The notes under the pieces: model-generated
Databases searched by the model: none
Told to the model about the DNA's origin: nothing
The model's input: only the letters and a program-made list of their open reading frames with translations
In this document: positions 43,791-53,962 of the stretch, piece after piece
How the letters are laid out: every line of letters starts with the position of its first letter
Position numbering within the stretch: the stretch's first letter is position 1
Translations under genes and position numbers: made by a program
From: Clostridia bacterium
GTDB lineage: Bacteria > Bacillota > Clostridia > Oscillospirales > UBA644
Assembly: GCA_017427285.1 (NCBI GenBank)
Contig: JAFRTE010000007.1
Span: forward strand, 62,001 to 126,000
DNA length: 64,000 bases
Direction of reading: 5' to 3'

Positions 43791-46448
43791 TTACTGTTTG
43801 ATTTCCTCGTTAACGAATGCTTCAATTATATCGCCTTCCTTAACATCACCGAAGCGTTCGATGCCGATACCGCATTCGTAACCCTGTTTGACTTCGGAGG
43901 CATCGTCCTTAAAGCGTTTAAGAGAATCGATCTTGCCTTCGTGAACGACTATGCCGTCTCTGATAAGGCGTATTTCCGCAGAACGTGTAATACGTCCTTC
44001 TTTTACGTAGCATCCCGCTATGGTGCCTACGCCCGATACACGGAACGTCTGTCTGACTTCCGCCATACCGAGAGATACCTCGCGGAATTTAGGAGCGAGC
44101 ATACCCTTCATAGCTGCTTCGATTTCGTTTATACAGTCATAAATAACTCTGTAAAGACGCATATCCACGCCGTCTTTTTCCGCGCTGACTTTTGCGTTCG
44201 GATCGGGACGGACGTTAAAGCCGACGATTATTGCGTTTGATGCGGTTGCGAGCATAACGTCGCTCTCGGTAATACCGCCTACCGCGCTGTGGATAACGCG
44301 AACGCGCACTTCATCGTTTGAAAGCTTTTCAAGAGAAGCTTTAACCGCTTCTGCAGAGCCCTGAACATCGGCCTTTACGATTATATTAAGGTCCTTTATG
44401 CTGCCCTCTTTGATCTGCGAAAAGAGATCGTCGAGAGATACTGCAGTATTGACCTTTGAAGCTTCCTCTTTTTTATCGTGTTTTCTCTGTTCGACAAGTT
44501 CGCGAGCCATCCTTTCATCGTCAACGACGTAGAAAAGATCGCCTGCGGAAGGAACATCGGAAAAGCCGGTGACTTCAACGGGTGTCGAGGGAGCGGCCGC
44601 TGTTATGCGTCTTCCCTTGTCGTCAAGCATATTGCGGATACGACCGACAGACGTTCCGGCAACAACGACGTCTCCGGGACGGAGAGTACCGTTTTGAACG
44701 AGAACGGTGGCGACCGGTCCGCGGCCTTTGTCGAGCTTCGCTTCAATTACAGTACCTTTTGCTTTTCTGTTGGGATTTGCCTTCAGCTCTCTTACATCCG
44801 CAACAAGCTGGACCATTTCGAGAAGCTGCTCTATGCCTTCTCCTGTAACGGCTGAAACGGGAACACAGATAGTATCGCCGCCCCACTGTTCAGGGACAAG
44901 CTCATATTCCGTCAAGCTCTGAAGAACGCGGTCGTAATTTGCTTCGGGTTTATCCATTTTGTTTACTGCGACGATAATGGGAACACCGGCTGCCTTTGAG
45001 TGATTAATCGCCTCAACGGTCTGGGGCATAATTCCGTCATCGCCCGCAACAACAAGGATTACGATATCGGTAACCTGCGCACCGCGGGCGCGCATTGACG
45101 TGAATGCTGCATGTCCCGGGGTGTCAAGGAACGTAATGCTGCGGTCGTTTATTGTTACGGTATAAGCGCCGATATGCTGAGTAATACCGCCCGCTTCGCC
45201 CTGCGTGACGTTTGTATGGCGGATCGCGTCGAGCAGAGACGTTTTTCCGTGGTCAACGTGTCCCATTACGACAACGACGGGGCTTCTAGGTTCGAGCTGC
45301 TCGTCGGCGTCCTCGGTATCATCTATAAGTTTGTCTTCAATAGTAACGACTACCTGTTTTGAAACCTTTGCGCCGAACTCTTCGGCAACGAGTGCCGCGG
45401 TATCGTAATCGATAATCTGAGCGGCAGACGCCATGATACCGAGAAGCATGAGCTTTTTAACGACCTCGGCGTTAGTCATGCGAAGAGCTGCGGCAAGCTC
45501 GGATACGGAAAGCTGTTCGGGGAGGACGACGTTTGCAAGGTGTTTCTTTCTGTCCTTTTCATACTGTTCAAGACGTTTAAGCTTTGCGGTTTCGTCCTCT
45601 CGTTTTGTATCGTATTGTGATTTTGATTTATTCTTATTTTTGATCTTCTGTTTGCTTTTATCGTAATCTCTGTTGGCTCTTTCGCCTACTATATCGTTTA
45701 AACGCTCGTCATACTTGGAGAGATTTACGTTTACGGCAGTACGTGTGTCGACGACTTTTACGTTTTCGCTCGTTATATCTTTATCGATAACGGTTATCTT
45801 TTCGTCTGAATCGCCGGAGACTCTTCTGGGGACTATAGTATTCTGACGATCGGAGCGTTCTTTCGTCTTTTTACTGTCTTTGCTGTCTTTTTTCTGCTGA
45901 TTTTTTGCGTCCTCAACGGAGAAGCGCTCGAATCTCGCCTTTTTATCTTTATTGCGGTCGTCTCTTGCAACAGCTCTGTCTTTTGCTGCTCTTTCGGCGG
46001 CGGCCTTCTCTTTTGCGGCTTTTTCTCTTGATGCCTTTTCAGCGGCTGCCTTCTCCTTAGCCGCCTTTTCCGCAGCTGCTTTCTCCTCGGCCTCTTTTTC
46101 GGCAGCAGCTTTTTCTTCAGCGGCTTTTCTCGCCTCTTCCTCTTTGCGCTTTTTCTCTTCTTCCTGCGCTTTAAGCTGCTTTTCTTTTTCTGAGCGCAGT
46201 TTAGCCTCCTCGATCTTTCTTTCGGACGCAAGTCTGTCCATTTCCGAGAAATAAAGGGCGAAGTCTTTTATTTTATCGTTTTGGGTATAATAATCGAAAA
46301 TGTAGTCAAGCTCTTTATCGGTAAGAGCAGTCATATGAGAATTGGTGCTCTCGCCGAATTTCTCAGTTAAAAGGGCAAGGATATCGTTGCTTTTAAGATT
46401 AAAATCCTTACTTACTTCGTGAACTCTGTACTTACTGTGTAATCCCAT
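43791..46448 (-). CDS. infB: translation initiation factor IF-2
   Basis: An 885-residue protein. The N-terminal HTH-like module ([19 protein letters not shown]) leads to a low-complexity Lys/Glu/Ala helix (about 75-165), a second IF2-N module ([11 protein letters not shown]) and the GTPase domain from about 395: [24 protein letters not shown] and NKMDKP. The C-terminal domains end with [17 protein letters not shown]. It brings initiator tRNA to the 30S subunit. The ATG at 46448 has GGGGAG 7 bases upstream; the preceding in-frame TTG is not needed. Confidence 0.98.
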   Translation of the reverse strand: MGLHSKYRVHEVSKDFNLKSNDILALLTEKFGESTNSHMTALTDKELDYIFDYYTQNDKIKDFALYFSEMDRLASERKIEEAKLRSEKEKQLKAQEEEKKRKEEEARKAAEEKAAAEKEAEEKAAAEKAAKEKAAAEKASREKAAKEKAAAERAAKDRAVARDDRNKDKKARFERFSVEDAKNQQKKDSKDSKKTKERSDRQNTIVPRRVSGDSDEKITVIDKDITSENVKVVDTRTAVNVNLSKYDERLNDIVGERANRDYDKSKQKIKNKNKSKSQYDTKREDETAKLKRLEQYEKDRKKHLANVVLPEQLSVSELAAALRMTNAEVVKKLMLLGIMASAAQIIDYDTAALVAEEFGAKVSKQVVVTIEDKLIDDTEDADEQLEPRSPVVVVMGHVDHGKTSLLDAIRHTNVTQGEAGGITQHIGAYTVTINDRSITFLDTPGHAAFTSMRARGAQVTDIVILVVAGDDGIMPQTVEAINHSKAAGVPIIVAVNKMDKPEANYDRVLQSLTEYELVPEQWGGDTICVPVSAVTGEGIEQLLEMVQLVADVRELKANPNRKAKGTVIEAKLDKGRGPVATVLVQNGTLRPGDVVVAGTSVGRIRNMLDDKGRRITAAAPSTPVEVTGFSDVPSAGDLFYVVDDERMARELVEQRKHDKKEEASKVNTAVSLDDLFSQIKEGSIKDLNIIVKADVQGSAEAVKASLEKLSNDEVRVRVIHSAVGGITESDVMLATASNAIIVGFNVRPDPNAKVSAEKDGVDMRLYRVIYDCINEIEAAMKGMLAPKFREVSLGMAEVRQTFRVSGVGTIAGCYVKEGRITRSAEIRLIRDGIVVHEGKIDSLKRFKDDASEVKQGYECGIGIERFGDVKEGDIIEAFVNEEIKQ

Positions 46449-46490
46449 CAAATTACTCCCCGTATGTTATATTGCATAATTCATTTTAAT

Positions 46491-46808
46491 TTACTGTTTG
46501 CTGCCTGAAAGTTTTCTTTTTAGAAGGTCCGAAAAGCCGATATCCGTAACGGCAACAAGGGCTGCTCTTTTTATACCTAGTGCGGAACCGATACGCGCCA
46601 TATCGATATCGGTTAAAACACATTCCGATCTGACAGACGCATTTTTTTTGGTTCTGTCGGACGCGTCGCATGAGACAATTATCAGATGGATATCGCCTTT
46701 GTATTCCGATATCCTGTCCCAACCGATAACGAGTTTTCCGGCACGCTTTGCCAGACCGAGAGTTGAAAGAAACTGCTCGCTGATTTTTATATCAGACTGA
46801 TTGATCAT
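46491..46808 (-). CDS. ylxQ: YlxQ-like ribosomal L7Ae-family protein
   Basis: A 105-residue L7Ae/L30e-fold protein: FLSTLGLAKRAGKLVIGWDRI, LIIVSCDASDRTKK, and IGSALGIKRAALVAVTD. These bind kink-turn RNAs; the bacterial role of YlxQ is not well defined. It overlaps rnpM by 17 bases in the conserved nusA-rnpM-ylxQ-infB order. Confidence 0.92.
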   Translation of the reverse strand: MINQSDIKISEQFLSTLGLAKRAGKLVIGWDRISEYKGDIHLIIVSCDASDRTKKNASVRSECVLTDIDMARIGSALGIKRAALVAVTDIGFSDLLKRKLSGSKQ

Positions 46809-47085
46809 TATTATTCTCTTCTGTTGTAAGTTTAAGTGTCTGAAGAATCGATTCGGGTATCTCGGCGCGAAGGTTTTTTGACAGTCTGCCGTTTTTTAAT
46901 GACTTTTTCAGACATTCCGCATTGTTGCAAATATATGCGCCTCGACCGCCGACGGAGGGAACGCCGTCTATAACGATTTCGCCCGAAGGGGTTTTTGCGA
47001 TGCGGATAAATTCGTTTTTAAGCCCTCTTTTTCCGCAGCCGACGCATTGGCGTAAAAAAGCGCCTTTTTCTTTTGTTTTTTTCAT
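46792..47085 (-). CDS. rnpM: RNase P modulator RnpM (YlxR)
   Basis: A 97-residue protein of the YlxR family: LRQCVGCGKRGLKNEFIRI and GGRGAYICNNAECLKK. B. subtilis YlxR has been described as binding RNase P RNA and modulating it. Translation likely starts at the ATG at 47085, 1 base after the nusA stop; an upstream in-frame TTG lies inside nusA. Confidence 0.93.
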   Translation of the reverse strand: MKKTKEKGAFLRQCVGCGKRGLKNEFIRIAKTPSGEIVIDGVPSVGGRGAYICNNAECLKKSLKNGRLSKNLRAEIPESILQTLKLTTEENNNDQSV

Positions 47086-47086
47086 T

Positions 47087-48118
47087 TTATTCGGCAATAA
47101 TATCTATTCTGTATCCCGTCAGTCTTGCGGCAAGACGGACGTTCTGACCCGTTTTACCGATAGCGAGAGAAAGCTGATCTGCGGGAACGATCACTTTGCA
47201 TGATTTTGACTCGGTGCTTAGCTCGTGAATGCGGACATTTGCCGGAGAAAGAGCTGCGGCAACGAATTCTTCGGGATCATCGCTGTATTTGATAAGGTCT
47301 ATGCGCTCGCCGTTGAGGTTTGAGACTATTGCGTTGATCCTTGACTGTTTGGGTCCTATGCAGGAGCCGACGGCGTCAACGTTTACGTCGTTGGAAAAGA
47401 CGGCGACTTTCGAACGCGAGCCGGCTTCTCTTGAAATGGATTTTATTTCTACCGTTCCGTCCGATATTTCGGGGACTTCAACCTCGAAAAGACAACGCAA
47501 GAATTCGGCGTTGGAACGGGAAAGAACGATCTCCTGGCTTTTTGCTCCGCGTTTGACATCGGAAACGCAGACTTTGATCCTGTCTCCGTCTTTGGGTTTT
47601 TCACCGGGAATAAGATCTTTTTCAAACATCTGCATTTCATAGTCCTTGATGGAGATATAAATGCATTTGCCGCGTTCGTCAACGCGGGAAACAACGCCGG
47701 TTACGATTGTGCCCTTCATTTCCTCGAATTCCTGAAGAAGCGATCCGTTGACGGCTTCGTTGATGGCCTGAATTATGACGTTTTTACCTACTTTGGCGGC
47801 AATACGGCCGACAGAAGACGTGTCGCAGTCGAATTCGACGATATCACCTACGCTGTATGCGGGGTCGATCTGTCTTGCCTGCTCGAGAGAAATCTCCGTT
47901 GAGGGATAAACAACATCGTCAACTACCGTTTTCTTTGTAAATACGCGCACGGTTTTTGCGTTTTCGTCAAAAGTAACATCGACATTATCTGCTGGAATCT
48001 GTTTATCCCTGCGAATTGAAGAAACGATTCCGGCTTTTATCTTTTCAAGCATATATGATTTGGGAATGCCTTTTTCTTTCTGTATCAGGTCAAGCGCGTC
48101 GTAAAATTCAGATTTCAT
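47087..48118 (-). CDS. nusA: transcription termination/antitermination factor NusA
   Basis: A 343-residue protein: N-terminal RNA-polymerase-binding domain (FYDALDLIQKEKGIPKSYML), S1 domain (GTIVTGVVSRVDERGKCIYI), then two KH domains (VGSCIGPKQSRINAIVSNL and QLSLAIGKTGQNVRLAARLTG). It lacks the acidic repeats of E. coli NusA, as usual in Firmicutes. It is the second gene of the operon. Confidence 0.97.
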   Translation of the reverse strand: MKSEFYDALDLIQKEKGIPKSYMLEKIKAGIVSSIRRDKQIPADNVDVTFDENAKTVRVFTKKTVVDDVVYPSTEISLEQARQIDPAYSVGDIVEFDCDTSSVGRIAAKVGKNVIIQAINEAVNGSLLQEFEEMKGTIVTGVVSRVDERGKCIYISIKDYEMQMFEKDLIPGEKPKDGDRIKVCVSDVKRGAKSQEIVLSRSNAEFLRCLFEVEVPEISDGTVEIKSISREAGSRSKVAVFSNDVNVDAVGSCIGPKQSRINAIVSNLNGERIDLIKYSDDPEEFVAAALSPANVRIHELSTESKSCKVIVPADQLSLAIGKTGQNVRLAARLTGYRIDIIAE

Positions 48119-48157
48119 TTTAATCCTCCGTGTTATGTTTTATGCGCGGGTCATATG

Positions 48158-48619
48158 TCAAACGAGATCAATCGTTATTTTTGAGATCGTTTTTCTGTCT
48201 ATACTGTATTTTTCACCGTTAATATCGAATATTGCGATATTTTCGTCCGCAGAAACGATAACGGCATCAAACTGTTTGGTTTTAACGGTAAGGCCTTCGG
48301 GTATTTTAAAAAGACGGACCGAAACTGTCTTACCGGCAAAACGGTTGATATGCTCCGTTTTTTTCAGCTCCCTGACAAGTCCTGCGGAAAGGACTTCAAA
48401 ATTGAACGAATGGTCGATCGCGTCAAGCCCGTCGATAACAGGGTCAAGTTTGCGGGAAACATCTTCGCAGTCGCTCACCCATACTCCATCCGGACGATCT
48501 ATATATACGCGTAAAAAATATTCGGAACCTTCTTTTTTAAATTCGACATCCCAAAGCTCGAGACCAAGCTCCTTTACTATCGGTTCAGCTGCTTTTCTGA
48601 CCGTTTCAACGGTTGACAT
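48158..48619 (-). CDS. rimP: ribosome maturation factor RimP
   Basis: A 153-residue protein of normal length: AEPIVKELGLELWDVEF, then LRVYIDRPDGVWVSDCEDVSRKLDPVID and VSSAGLVRELK-like LSAGLVREL. It is needed for 30S assembly. It is the first gene of the operon, with a GGAGG site before the ATG and a leader hairpin. Confidence 0.96.
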   Translation of the reverse strand: MSTVETVRKAAEPIVKELGLELWDVEFKKEGSEYFLRVYIDRPDGVWVSDCEDVSRKLDPVIDGLDAIDHSFNFEVLSAGLVRELKKTEHINRFAGKTVSVRLFKIPEGLTVKTKQFDAVIVSADENIAIFDINGEKYSIDRKTISKITIDLV

Positions 48620-48648
48620 CCGACAGAATTCCTCCGTAATAAACTGTT

Positions 48649-48670
48649 AAGAGCGGTTTGAACCGCTCTT
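48649..48670 (-). promoter_or_regulatory. hairpin at the very 5' end of the rimP-nusA-infB transcript
   Basis: Perfect 10-base arms AAGAGCGGTT and AACCGCTCTT with a 2-base centre begin about 2 bases after the predicted transcription start (near 48672). No T-run follows, so it is not a terminator. It could stabilise the 5' end or be a protein-binding site. Confidence 0.55.
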
Positions 48671-48678
48671 ATGTAAAG

Positions 48679-48707
48679 ATTATATCACAGATAATCGAAA
48701 AAAGCAA
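48679..48707 (-). promoter_or_regulatory. promoter of the rimP-nusA-infB operon
   Basis: On the minus strand, TTGCTT (48702-48707) and TGATATAAT, an extended -10 with TATAAT at 48679-48684, have a 17-base spacer. Confidence 0.8.
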
Positions 48708-48760
48708 TAGGTAAAAGAAACTTTTTTATGACAAAAGAGTTTTTCGGCTGTTTTGACCGA

Positions 48761-49519
48761 TCAATCGCCGATGCCGAAAAGACGTTTTCCGTTTTTTTCG
48801 GTTTGCTCAATGATGAAATCAACGCTTACGCCGCGTATTTCCGCGATTTTTCTTGCTACCCAAATAACGTTTGACGGGTTATTGCGCGTTCCGCGAAGGG
48901 GTTCGGGTGACAGATACGGACTGTCGGTTTCTATCATTATCCTGTCAATGGGTGCTTTCGCGGCAACTTCGACGGTTTTTCTCGCGTTTTTAAAAGTAAC
49001 GGCTCCTGTAAAAGAAAGATAAAAGCCGATTTTCAGCAGTTCCTCGGCGGTTTCCCACGATCCGCTGTAACAGTGAAATACGCCCCTTACCCCCGTTTTC
49101 TTTACGGCTTCGAGGCACTCTGCATGCGCGTCTCTGTCGTGAATGATAACCGGGGCATCAAGCTGCTTTGCAAGTTCGAGCTGATTGTAAAACCATTTTC
49201 TCTGAGTATCGCGGTCGGAAAAATCGTAGTAAAAATCAAGGCCTATTTCTCCTATCGCGACGCATTTTTCATGCTGCCAAAGGCGTGCGATCTCATCGAG
49301 GGAACCGTCCGTCATTTTTTCTGTTTCGTGAGGATGAACGCCCGCTGCGGCATAGATAAAACCGTATTTATCAGCAAGGGCAAGCGATTTATATGACGAT
49401 GGGATATCCGACGATGCATTGATAAGATAAGTTCCTCCGCTACGGACAAAAGCGTCAATTACGGATTCTCTGTCATCGTCGAATTTAATATCGTCAAGAT
49501 GTGCATGTGTATCGAACAT
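48761..49519 (-). CDS. tatD: TatD-family metal-dependent DNase
   Basis: A 252-residue TIM-barrel hydrolase: FDTHAHLDD (HxH), IGEIGLDFYYD, IIHDRDAH, FHCYSGS and MIETDSPYLSPEPLRG. All metal ligands are present. TatD proteins are DNases or 3' exonucleases. It starts 23 bases after the GtaA-like gene, so it may be read from the GH31 promoter. Confidence 0.94.
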   Translation of the reverse strand: MFDTHAHLDDIKFDDDRESVIDAFVRSGGTYLINASSDIPSSYKSLALADKYGFIYAAAGVHPHETEKMTDGSLDEIARLWQHEKCVAIGEIGLDFYYDFSDRDTQRKWFYNQLELAKQLDAPVIIHDRDAHAECLEAVKKTGVRGVFHCYSGSWETAEELLKIGFYLSFTGAVTFKNARKTVEVAAKAPIDRIMIETDSPYLSPEPLRGTRNNPSNVIWVARKIAEIRGVSVDFIIEQTEKNGKRLFGIGD

Positions 49520-49542
49520 ATCAAATAAAGCATATCCTTTGT

Positions 49543-51447
49543 CTAATTAAATAAACTAACGGTACCTTTATAATCGAGCAGTCTGATAAAAAGACCGCCT
49601 ATTACGGTCCTGTTCTGAAATCCGACCTGGGACGCGGTTATAGTATCGTACCAGTCCGTAAGGGGAACTCGGCTTTTTGAAAAATTATAAGCATTCCAGA
49701 GAGGATCGGTAAAACGCTCGAAAACTTTTCTGTCTGACGCAAGAGAAGCTGTCCAGACAAGCCAGTCTGACTTTGTATAGTCTTTTCTCGAGTCAAGCGG
49801 CAGTCCGTAAGGACGAAGATGAGTATCGTTTGAAAGAAGCTCTGCGTCGATTACCTGCCTCGGGAAAAGATTTGTACCCCAAAGCTTATCCCATATCATA
49901 TTGTACTTCATGCTGAACGTGCCTTTTTGATCAAATGCAAGACGGAAGCCGCCGTTTTCGTCTGCGGCAGTTTCACACCATTCGTTTGCCATGTTTATAG
50001 CCTGTTCATAATAATAATCGCTCTCTTCCTCCTCGCCGAGCATATCGAGCACAACGGAAAGCCCCGCAAGGCCCATGACCGCTTTAAGAGAAAGATTGCA
50101 GTTATGAGCAAGATGACCCGCAAAATCATCGGTGCAAAGCTGATTCTGAGGATCGCTGCCGAATTCGAGGAGGTATTTTGCCCATTTTTTGTAAAGGTCA
50201 AGATCTTCTTTTGCAAATGACGCATCTTTTTCGGCAATGCAGATATTTGCAAGCATTACAAGCATATTTCCGCACTCTTCAACCGGCATCTGATATTTCT
50301 CGGAATCGATACCGCCGTATACCTGACCGTTGACAAGAGGATACTGTCCGCAGTCATGCGGAGCAAAATCGAAGATCCATTTGTCGCTCTTTGCAAATCT
50401 GAGTATCGGGCGCATCATTCCCTTGACAAGCTCGGGATTAAAAAGAAGATATAAGGGTATTGACGGATAACTTACGTCAACAGTTGCGGCGCACCCGTTT
50501 GAAAAACATTCTTTTGAAACAAAAAGTATCTCGCCGTTTTCGTCAACTGCAAGCTTATGGGCGGAAACGGACTGTCTGTATGCAAGCAAAAGCATTTCGG
50601 CATATTTTTCTCCGCCGGCTTTTACCGCGTCGGTGAAAATATCGTCTGATATGATTTTCGCATCGGCGTAAATACCCGCATAATCGTCGAATGCTTCGGG
50701 AAGAAGCTCTTCGATCGTTTTACCGTCTTTATTCCATGCCGATTTAAGTTTTTTACCGAAATATTCTATCGAATATATATCGTCATAAGCGAAAACAAAC
50801 ATCGCGCCGCAGCAATCGCAAACGTCGCTGCCAACGCATATATAATTCATGCCGTCCTCTGCTTTTACTTCAGAGTAAGCGTTTTCACCGTTTGACGCTA
50901 AGTAAACATAACCCCAGTCTATTCTTACGTCGTCTCCGCTTCTGTTGAGAACTTTCTGGACGGAATTGCCCATTTTAGCTCCGACAATGTCGTTTTCGAT
51001 ATCAAATGTTTCCGATACAACAGGCGACTGTCCTTTTTCGTTCAGACAAAGTTCTTCCGAAACGCAGACGCGCGCTTTTACGTCGTGATCTTCGCCGTCA
51101 AGGGAAACATACTGCAAAAACAGATAAGATACGGGACGTGAAAGCAGCTCGGGATCGTCAAGAATCCTCGGCGAAAAGAATGTTGCGAAAAGACGGATCT
51201 TGGGAGACTCAAAGACATATCTTGTAGTCATCGCCTCGATATCGCAGGATACCTGAGAAAGCGGTTCAAGGTCCGTTTTGCCCATAAAGCCGAACGGTTC
51301 GCCGTCTATCGTGACGCTGCCGCGAATAATATTGCTTTTACCTGTCCAGTGTTTTGTATCGTCATCTGTAAGCTTGTCGGTCATTGCCCAGACAGAAAAA
51401 TAAGGGTCTACCGTAATAAGCGGATATGCGGGAGGACGTAAGTTCAT
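49543..51447 (-). CDS. glutaminase GtaA-like protein (DUF4965/DUF5127/DUF1793 type)
   Basis: A 634-residue protein. The start, LRPPAYPLITVDPYFSVWAMTDKLTDDDTKHWTGK, and the C-terminal (alpha/alpha) barrel with WLVWTASL, FTDPLWNAYN and GGLFIRLL match the family typified by fungal glutaminase A. In gut bacteria, homologues sit in polysaccharide loci and their true substrate is mostly unknown, so glycoside hydrolase activity is possible. No signal peptide is visible. The ATG at 51447 has GAGGTG 6 bases upstream. It lies 42 bases after GH31 on the same strand. Confidence 0.82.
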   Translation of the reverse strand: MNLRPPAYPLITVDPYFSVWAMTDKLTDDDTKHWTGKSNIIRGSVTIDGEPFGFMGKTDLEPLSQVSCDIEAMTTRYVFESPKIRLFATFFSPRILDDPELLSRPVSYLFLQYVSLDGEDHDVKARVCVSEELCLNEKGQSPVVSETFDIENDIVGAKMGNSVQKVLNRSGDDVRIDWGYVYLASNGENAYSEVKAEDGMNYICVGSDVCDCCGAMFVFAYDDIYSIEYFGKKLKSAWNKDGKTIEELLPEAFDDYAGIYADAKIISDDIFTDAVKAGGEKYAEMLLLAYRQSVSAHKLAVDENGEILFVSKECFSNGCAATVDVSYPSIPLYLLFNPELVKGMMRPILRFAKSDKWIFDFAPHDCGQYPLVNGQVYGGIDSEKYQMPVEECGNMLVMLANICIAEKDASFAKEDLDLYKKWAKYLLEFGSDPQNQLCTDDFAGHLAHNCNLSLKAVMGLAGLSVVLDMLGEEEESDYYYEQAINMANEWCETAADENGGFRLAFDQKGTFSMKYNMIWDKLWGTNLFPRQVIDAELLSNDTHLRPYGLPLDSRKDYTKSDWLVWTASLASDRKVFERFTDPLWNAYNFSKSRVPLTDWYDTITASQVGFQNRTVIGGLFIRLLDYKGTVSLFN

Positions 51448-51489
51448 TGTTAACACCTCGTAAATAATTATTGATTTAAATCTGTTTTT

Positions 51490-53802
51490 TTATCTGATGA
51501 TTTCAAGCTTGTTTTCGGTATTGTTCCAATGGAGTTTCGTTATTGTGTATTTACCGTTTTCGTATCCGTAGCCGTCGCCGTCGTCGTCATAAAGATCGAA
51601 ATCGGCGTCTTTTCCGGGATATATTTCATATTTTATTTCAGCTTTTGATGACTGAGCGGTATTGCGTACGGGGTCCGTCATGGGAATAATGCTTCCCGCT
51701 TTTACAAACAGAGGTATTTCGGATATATCCGCTCTGACGGTTATCCACTGTCCGCCGGAATACTTTGTTTTTGTGTCGAAAGCATACCAATCTGTTCCGG
51801 CAGGAAGATATACTTTACGGGTGAAATCAGGATCTTCGATTTTTTCCGAATCAATACCGTAATACATCGGATGTGTTACGGGGCATACCATTATGCTCTT
51901 GCCGAACATAAACTGATCGTTAATTTCACATGCCGTATCGTCGTTTCTGAAATCGAAGGCAAGCATACGCAGAATGGTACTGTCGTTGAAGTATACGTCG
52001 GCAGCGCAGGAATATATATACGGTAAAAGAGAGTATCGCAGGTCTATGGTTGACTTGATAGAATCGTAGAACATATCCCCTTCTTTACCGTAATTCCACG
52101 GCTCACGGCGCGCTTCTGTGCCGTGGCATCTGAATATCGGGAGGAAAGCTCCGAGCTGGAACCAGCGCGTGAAAAGCTCTCTGTAGCCAAGATCTTCAGT
52201 TGTTTTATCGTAATCGCCGTTCCAGAACCAGTTGGGTCCTCTTCTGACAAAGAATGCGCCGATATCGAGCGTCCAGTAGGGAAGTCCGCTTGCGCAGAAG
52301 TTTAAACCGGCGGGTATCTGTTTTTTAAGTATCTCCCAGCGAGCAGAGATATCGCCCGACCATAAAATCGCGCCGAATTTCTGTCCGCCCGTAAAGGTAC
52401 TTCTTGTAAGATTGCATACTCTGTATTTATCGGTTACGGAACGCTGTCCGTCATAAATAGTCATACTGTGGGCAAGACCGTATGCGTTTGCAAGGTCTCT
52501 GGGCATAAACTGCGAGGCGTCTCGAAGGAAATTCTGATACATATACGGAGCGATCGGTTCGTCAAGCCCCCATTCGGGAGTAAACGGCTCTGAAGAGTCG
52601 CACCAGAACGCTTTGATGCCTTTGTCCCATACGCCTTCTTTCAGCTGTTTCCAATAAGTTGCGCGGGCATTCGGGTCGAAAGCATTATATGTATTCGACG
52701 CCGGGAAAAACATTCCTTTTTCGGCAAATTCCTTATAATCTTCCGTACATTCCGCGGGATTTGCCCAGATAGAAAGCATAAAATGAACGTTTTTATCATC
52801 AAGCGCTTTGATCATACCCGGAACGTCGGGGAAACATGCGGGGTCGAGACGTTTTTCGCCCCAATGTCCGGGTATCCATGAGGACCAGTCCTGAACTATA
52901 CAGTCAATGCCGAGACCGAGCTTTTCGAATTTATCGACAGTATCGAGAATTTCTTTCTGCGATTCGTATCTTTCCTGCGACTGGATATATCCGAACGCCC
53001 ATTTGGGAAGCATCGCCGCTTTTCCGGTAAGGAAACGGTATCCTTTTATTATTTCGTCAAACTCGGGTCCGTAAATGAAGTAAAAATCCATTTCGGTATC
53101 GGCGTCAGTAAAAAGATAAGTACCGAATGCACTGTCGTCAAAAACAGCCGTACCGTCCGTGCCCGAAAGGATGCCGTATCCTTCGGTTGAAACGAAAAAC
53201 GGGATCGCGATTTTCATATTCGCCTGATGGAGATATTGGGTTGTGCCGCGAAGATTAAGAACGCCTTCGGGGGATTGCCCGAGACCGAATATCTTTTCGT
53301 TTTCTTTAAACTGAAGGCTGAGTTTTGTACTGCAAAGGCGTCTGTCGAATACCTTTGTTGCCTGTTTTATCTTTTTTTTGATTCCGTCGGGAGTTTCGAT
53401 CTCCTCAACGACAGTATTCTCGTCGGCAACGGTCTGCGTCGTATCATAATATGAGAGATATTTGCTCTGAAAATCGGTTTCTTTCAAAAGCAATGCCCCG
53501 TTTGAATCGAAATATGAAATTGAGGACGTTTTTTTATTGACTGACGCCTTTATCATCGCGGTCGAAAGAACGATACTGTCGCCCGTATCCGTAAAAGACC
53601 AGTCGGCAAAATGGCCGCGAAAAACGATTCCCATGCCGTATTCGTCGGAAAGTTTTCCGTTTTCGCTATAGTTTATTCGGATTATGCTTTCGCTTTGCGG
53701 GGAAAGACGGAGAATACCTCTTTCGGAAGTTAAGACAAGGGCGTTGTCTGTACGTTCGGTATTAGTGATCTCATATGATTTTCTCGGACTTGTATATAGC
53801 AT
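51490..53802 (-). CDS. GH31 alpha-glucosidase/alpha-xylosidase
   Basis: A 770-residue cytoplasmic enzyme. An N-terminal beta-sandwich (with KIFGLGQSPEGVLNLRG) is followed by the TIM barrel with nucleophile Asp in FWCDSSEPF and acid/base Asp in LWSGDISARWE. Other GH31 marks are FGYIQSQERY, YWTLDIGAF and RCHGTEARREPW. The family hydrolyses alpha-linked glucose or xylose; FGYIQS and the overall length suit alpha-xylosidases, but specificity is not certain. The ribosome site is GGGAGG. It is first in a run with the GtaA-like gene and perhaps tatD. Confidence 0.92.
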   Translation of the reverse strand: MLYTSPRKSYEITNTERTDNALVLTSERGILRLSPQSESIIRINYSENGKLSDEYGMGIVFRGHFADWSFTDTGDSIVLSTAMIKASVNKKTSSISYFDSNGALLLKETDFQSKYLSYYDTTQTVADENTVVEEIETPDGIKKKIKQATKVFDRRLCSTKLSLQFKENEKIFGLGQSPEGVLNLRGTTQYLHQANMKIAIPFFVSTEGYGILSGTDGTAVFDDSAFGTYLFTDADTEMDFYFIYGPEFDEIIKGYRFLTGKAAMLPKWAFGYIQSQERYESQKEILDTVDKFEKLGLGIDCIVQDWSSWIPGHWGEKRLDPACFPDVPGMIKALDDKNVHFMLSIWANPAECTEDYKEFAEKGMFFPASNTYNAFDPNARATYWKQLKEGVWDKGIKAFWCDSSEPFTPEWGLDEPIAPYMYQNFLRDASQFMPRDLANAYGLAHSMTIYDGQRSVTDKYRVCNLTRSTFTGGQKFGAILWSGDISARWEILKKQIPAGLNFCASGLPYWTLDIGAFFVRRGPNWFWNGDYDKTTEDLGYRELFTRWFQLGAFLPIFRCHGTEARREPWNYGKEGDMFYDSIKSTIDLRYSLLPYIYSCAADVYFNDSTILRMLAFDFRNDDTACEINDQFMFGKSIMVCPVTHPMYYGIDSEKIEDPDFTRKVYLPAGTDWYAFDTKTKYSGGQWITVRADISEIPLFVKAGSIIPMTDPVRNTAQSSKAEIKYEIYPGKDADFDLYDDDGDGYGYENGKYTITKLHWNNTENKLEIIR

Positions 53803-53837
53803 TTTATGATCCTCCCACGGATTCTTTTATCATATAA

Positions 53838-53866
53838 ATTTTAACATAACGCTTACGGTTTGTCAA
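53838..53866 (-). promoter_or_regulatory. promoter of the GH31/GtaA-like operon
   Basis: On the minus strand, TTGACA (53861-53866) and TAAAAT (53838-53843) have a 17-base spacer. It lies back to back with the promoter of the URO-D-like operon. Confidence 0.82.
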
Positions 53867-53899
53867 GCATATTTATATATTTTTGATTTTATATTTTTA

Positions 53900-53928
53900 T
53901 TGACAAAATAAGATGCATATGATATAAT
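53900..53928 (+). promoter_or_regulatory. promoter of the URO-D-like/YnbB/ATP-grasp operon
   Basis: TTGACA (53900-53905) and TATAAT (53923-53928) have a 17-base spacer, about 35 bases before the ATG. Confidence 0.88.
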
Positions 53929-53962
53929 TCAGATAGAAAAATCAGTTTGGAGAGATATTCAG

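Noticed and set aside
45833..46254. Long Lys/Arg- and Ala/Ser-rich open frames on both strands
   Set aside because: They are shadows of the low-complexity Lys/Glu/Ala region of infB, which is the real gene here.
53844..53860. cre-like catabolite repression site in the GH31 promoter (core TAAGCGTTA)
   Set aside because: Only the centre fits the CcpA consensus; four end positions mismatch. A similar weak match lies near 13420. Not enough to call.
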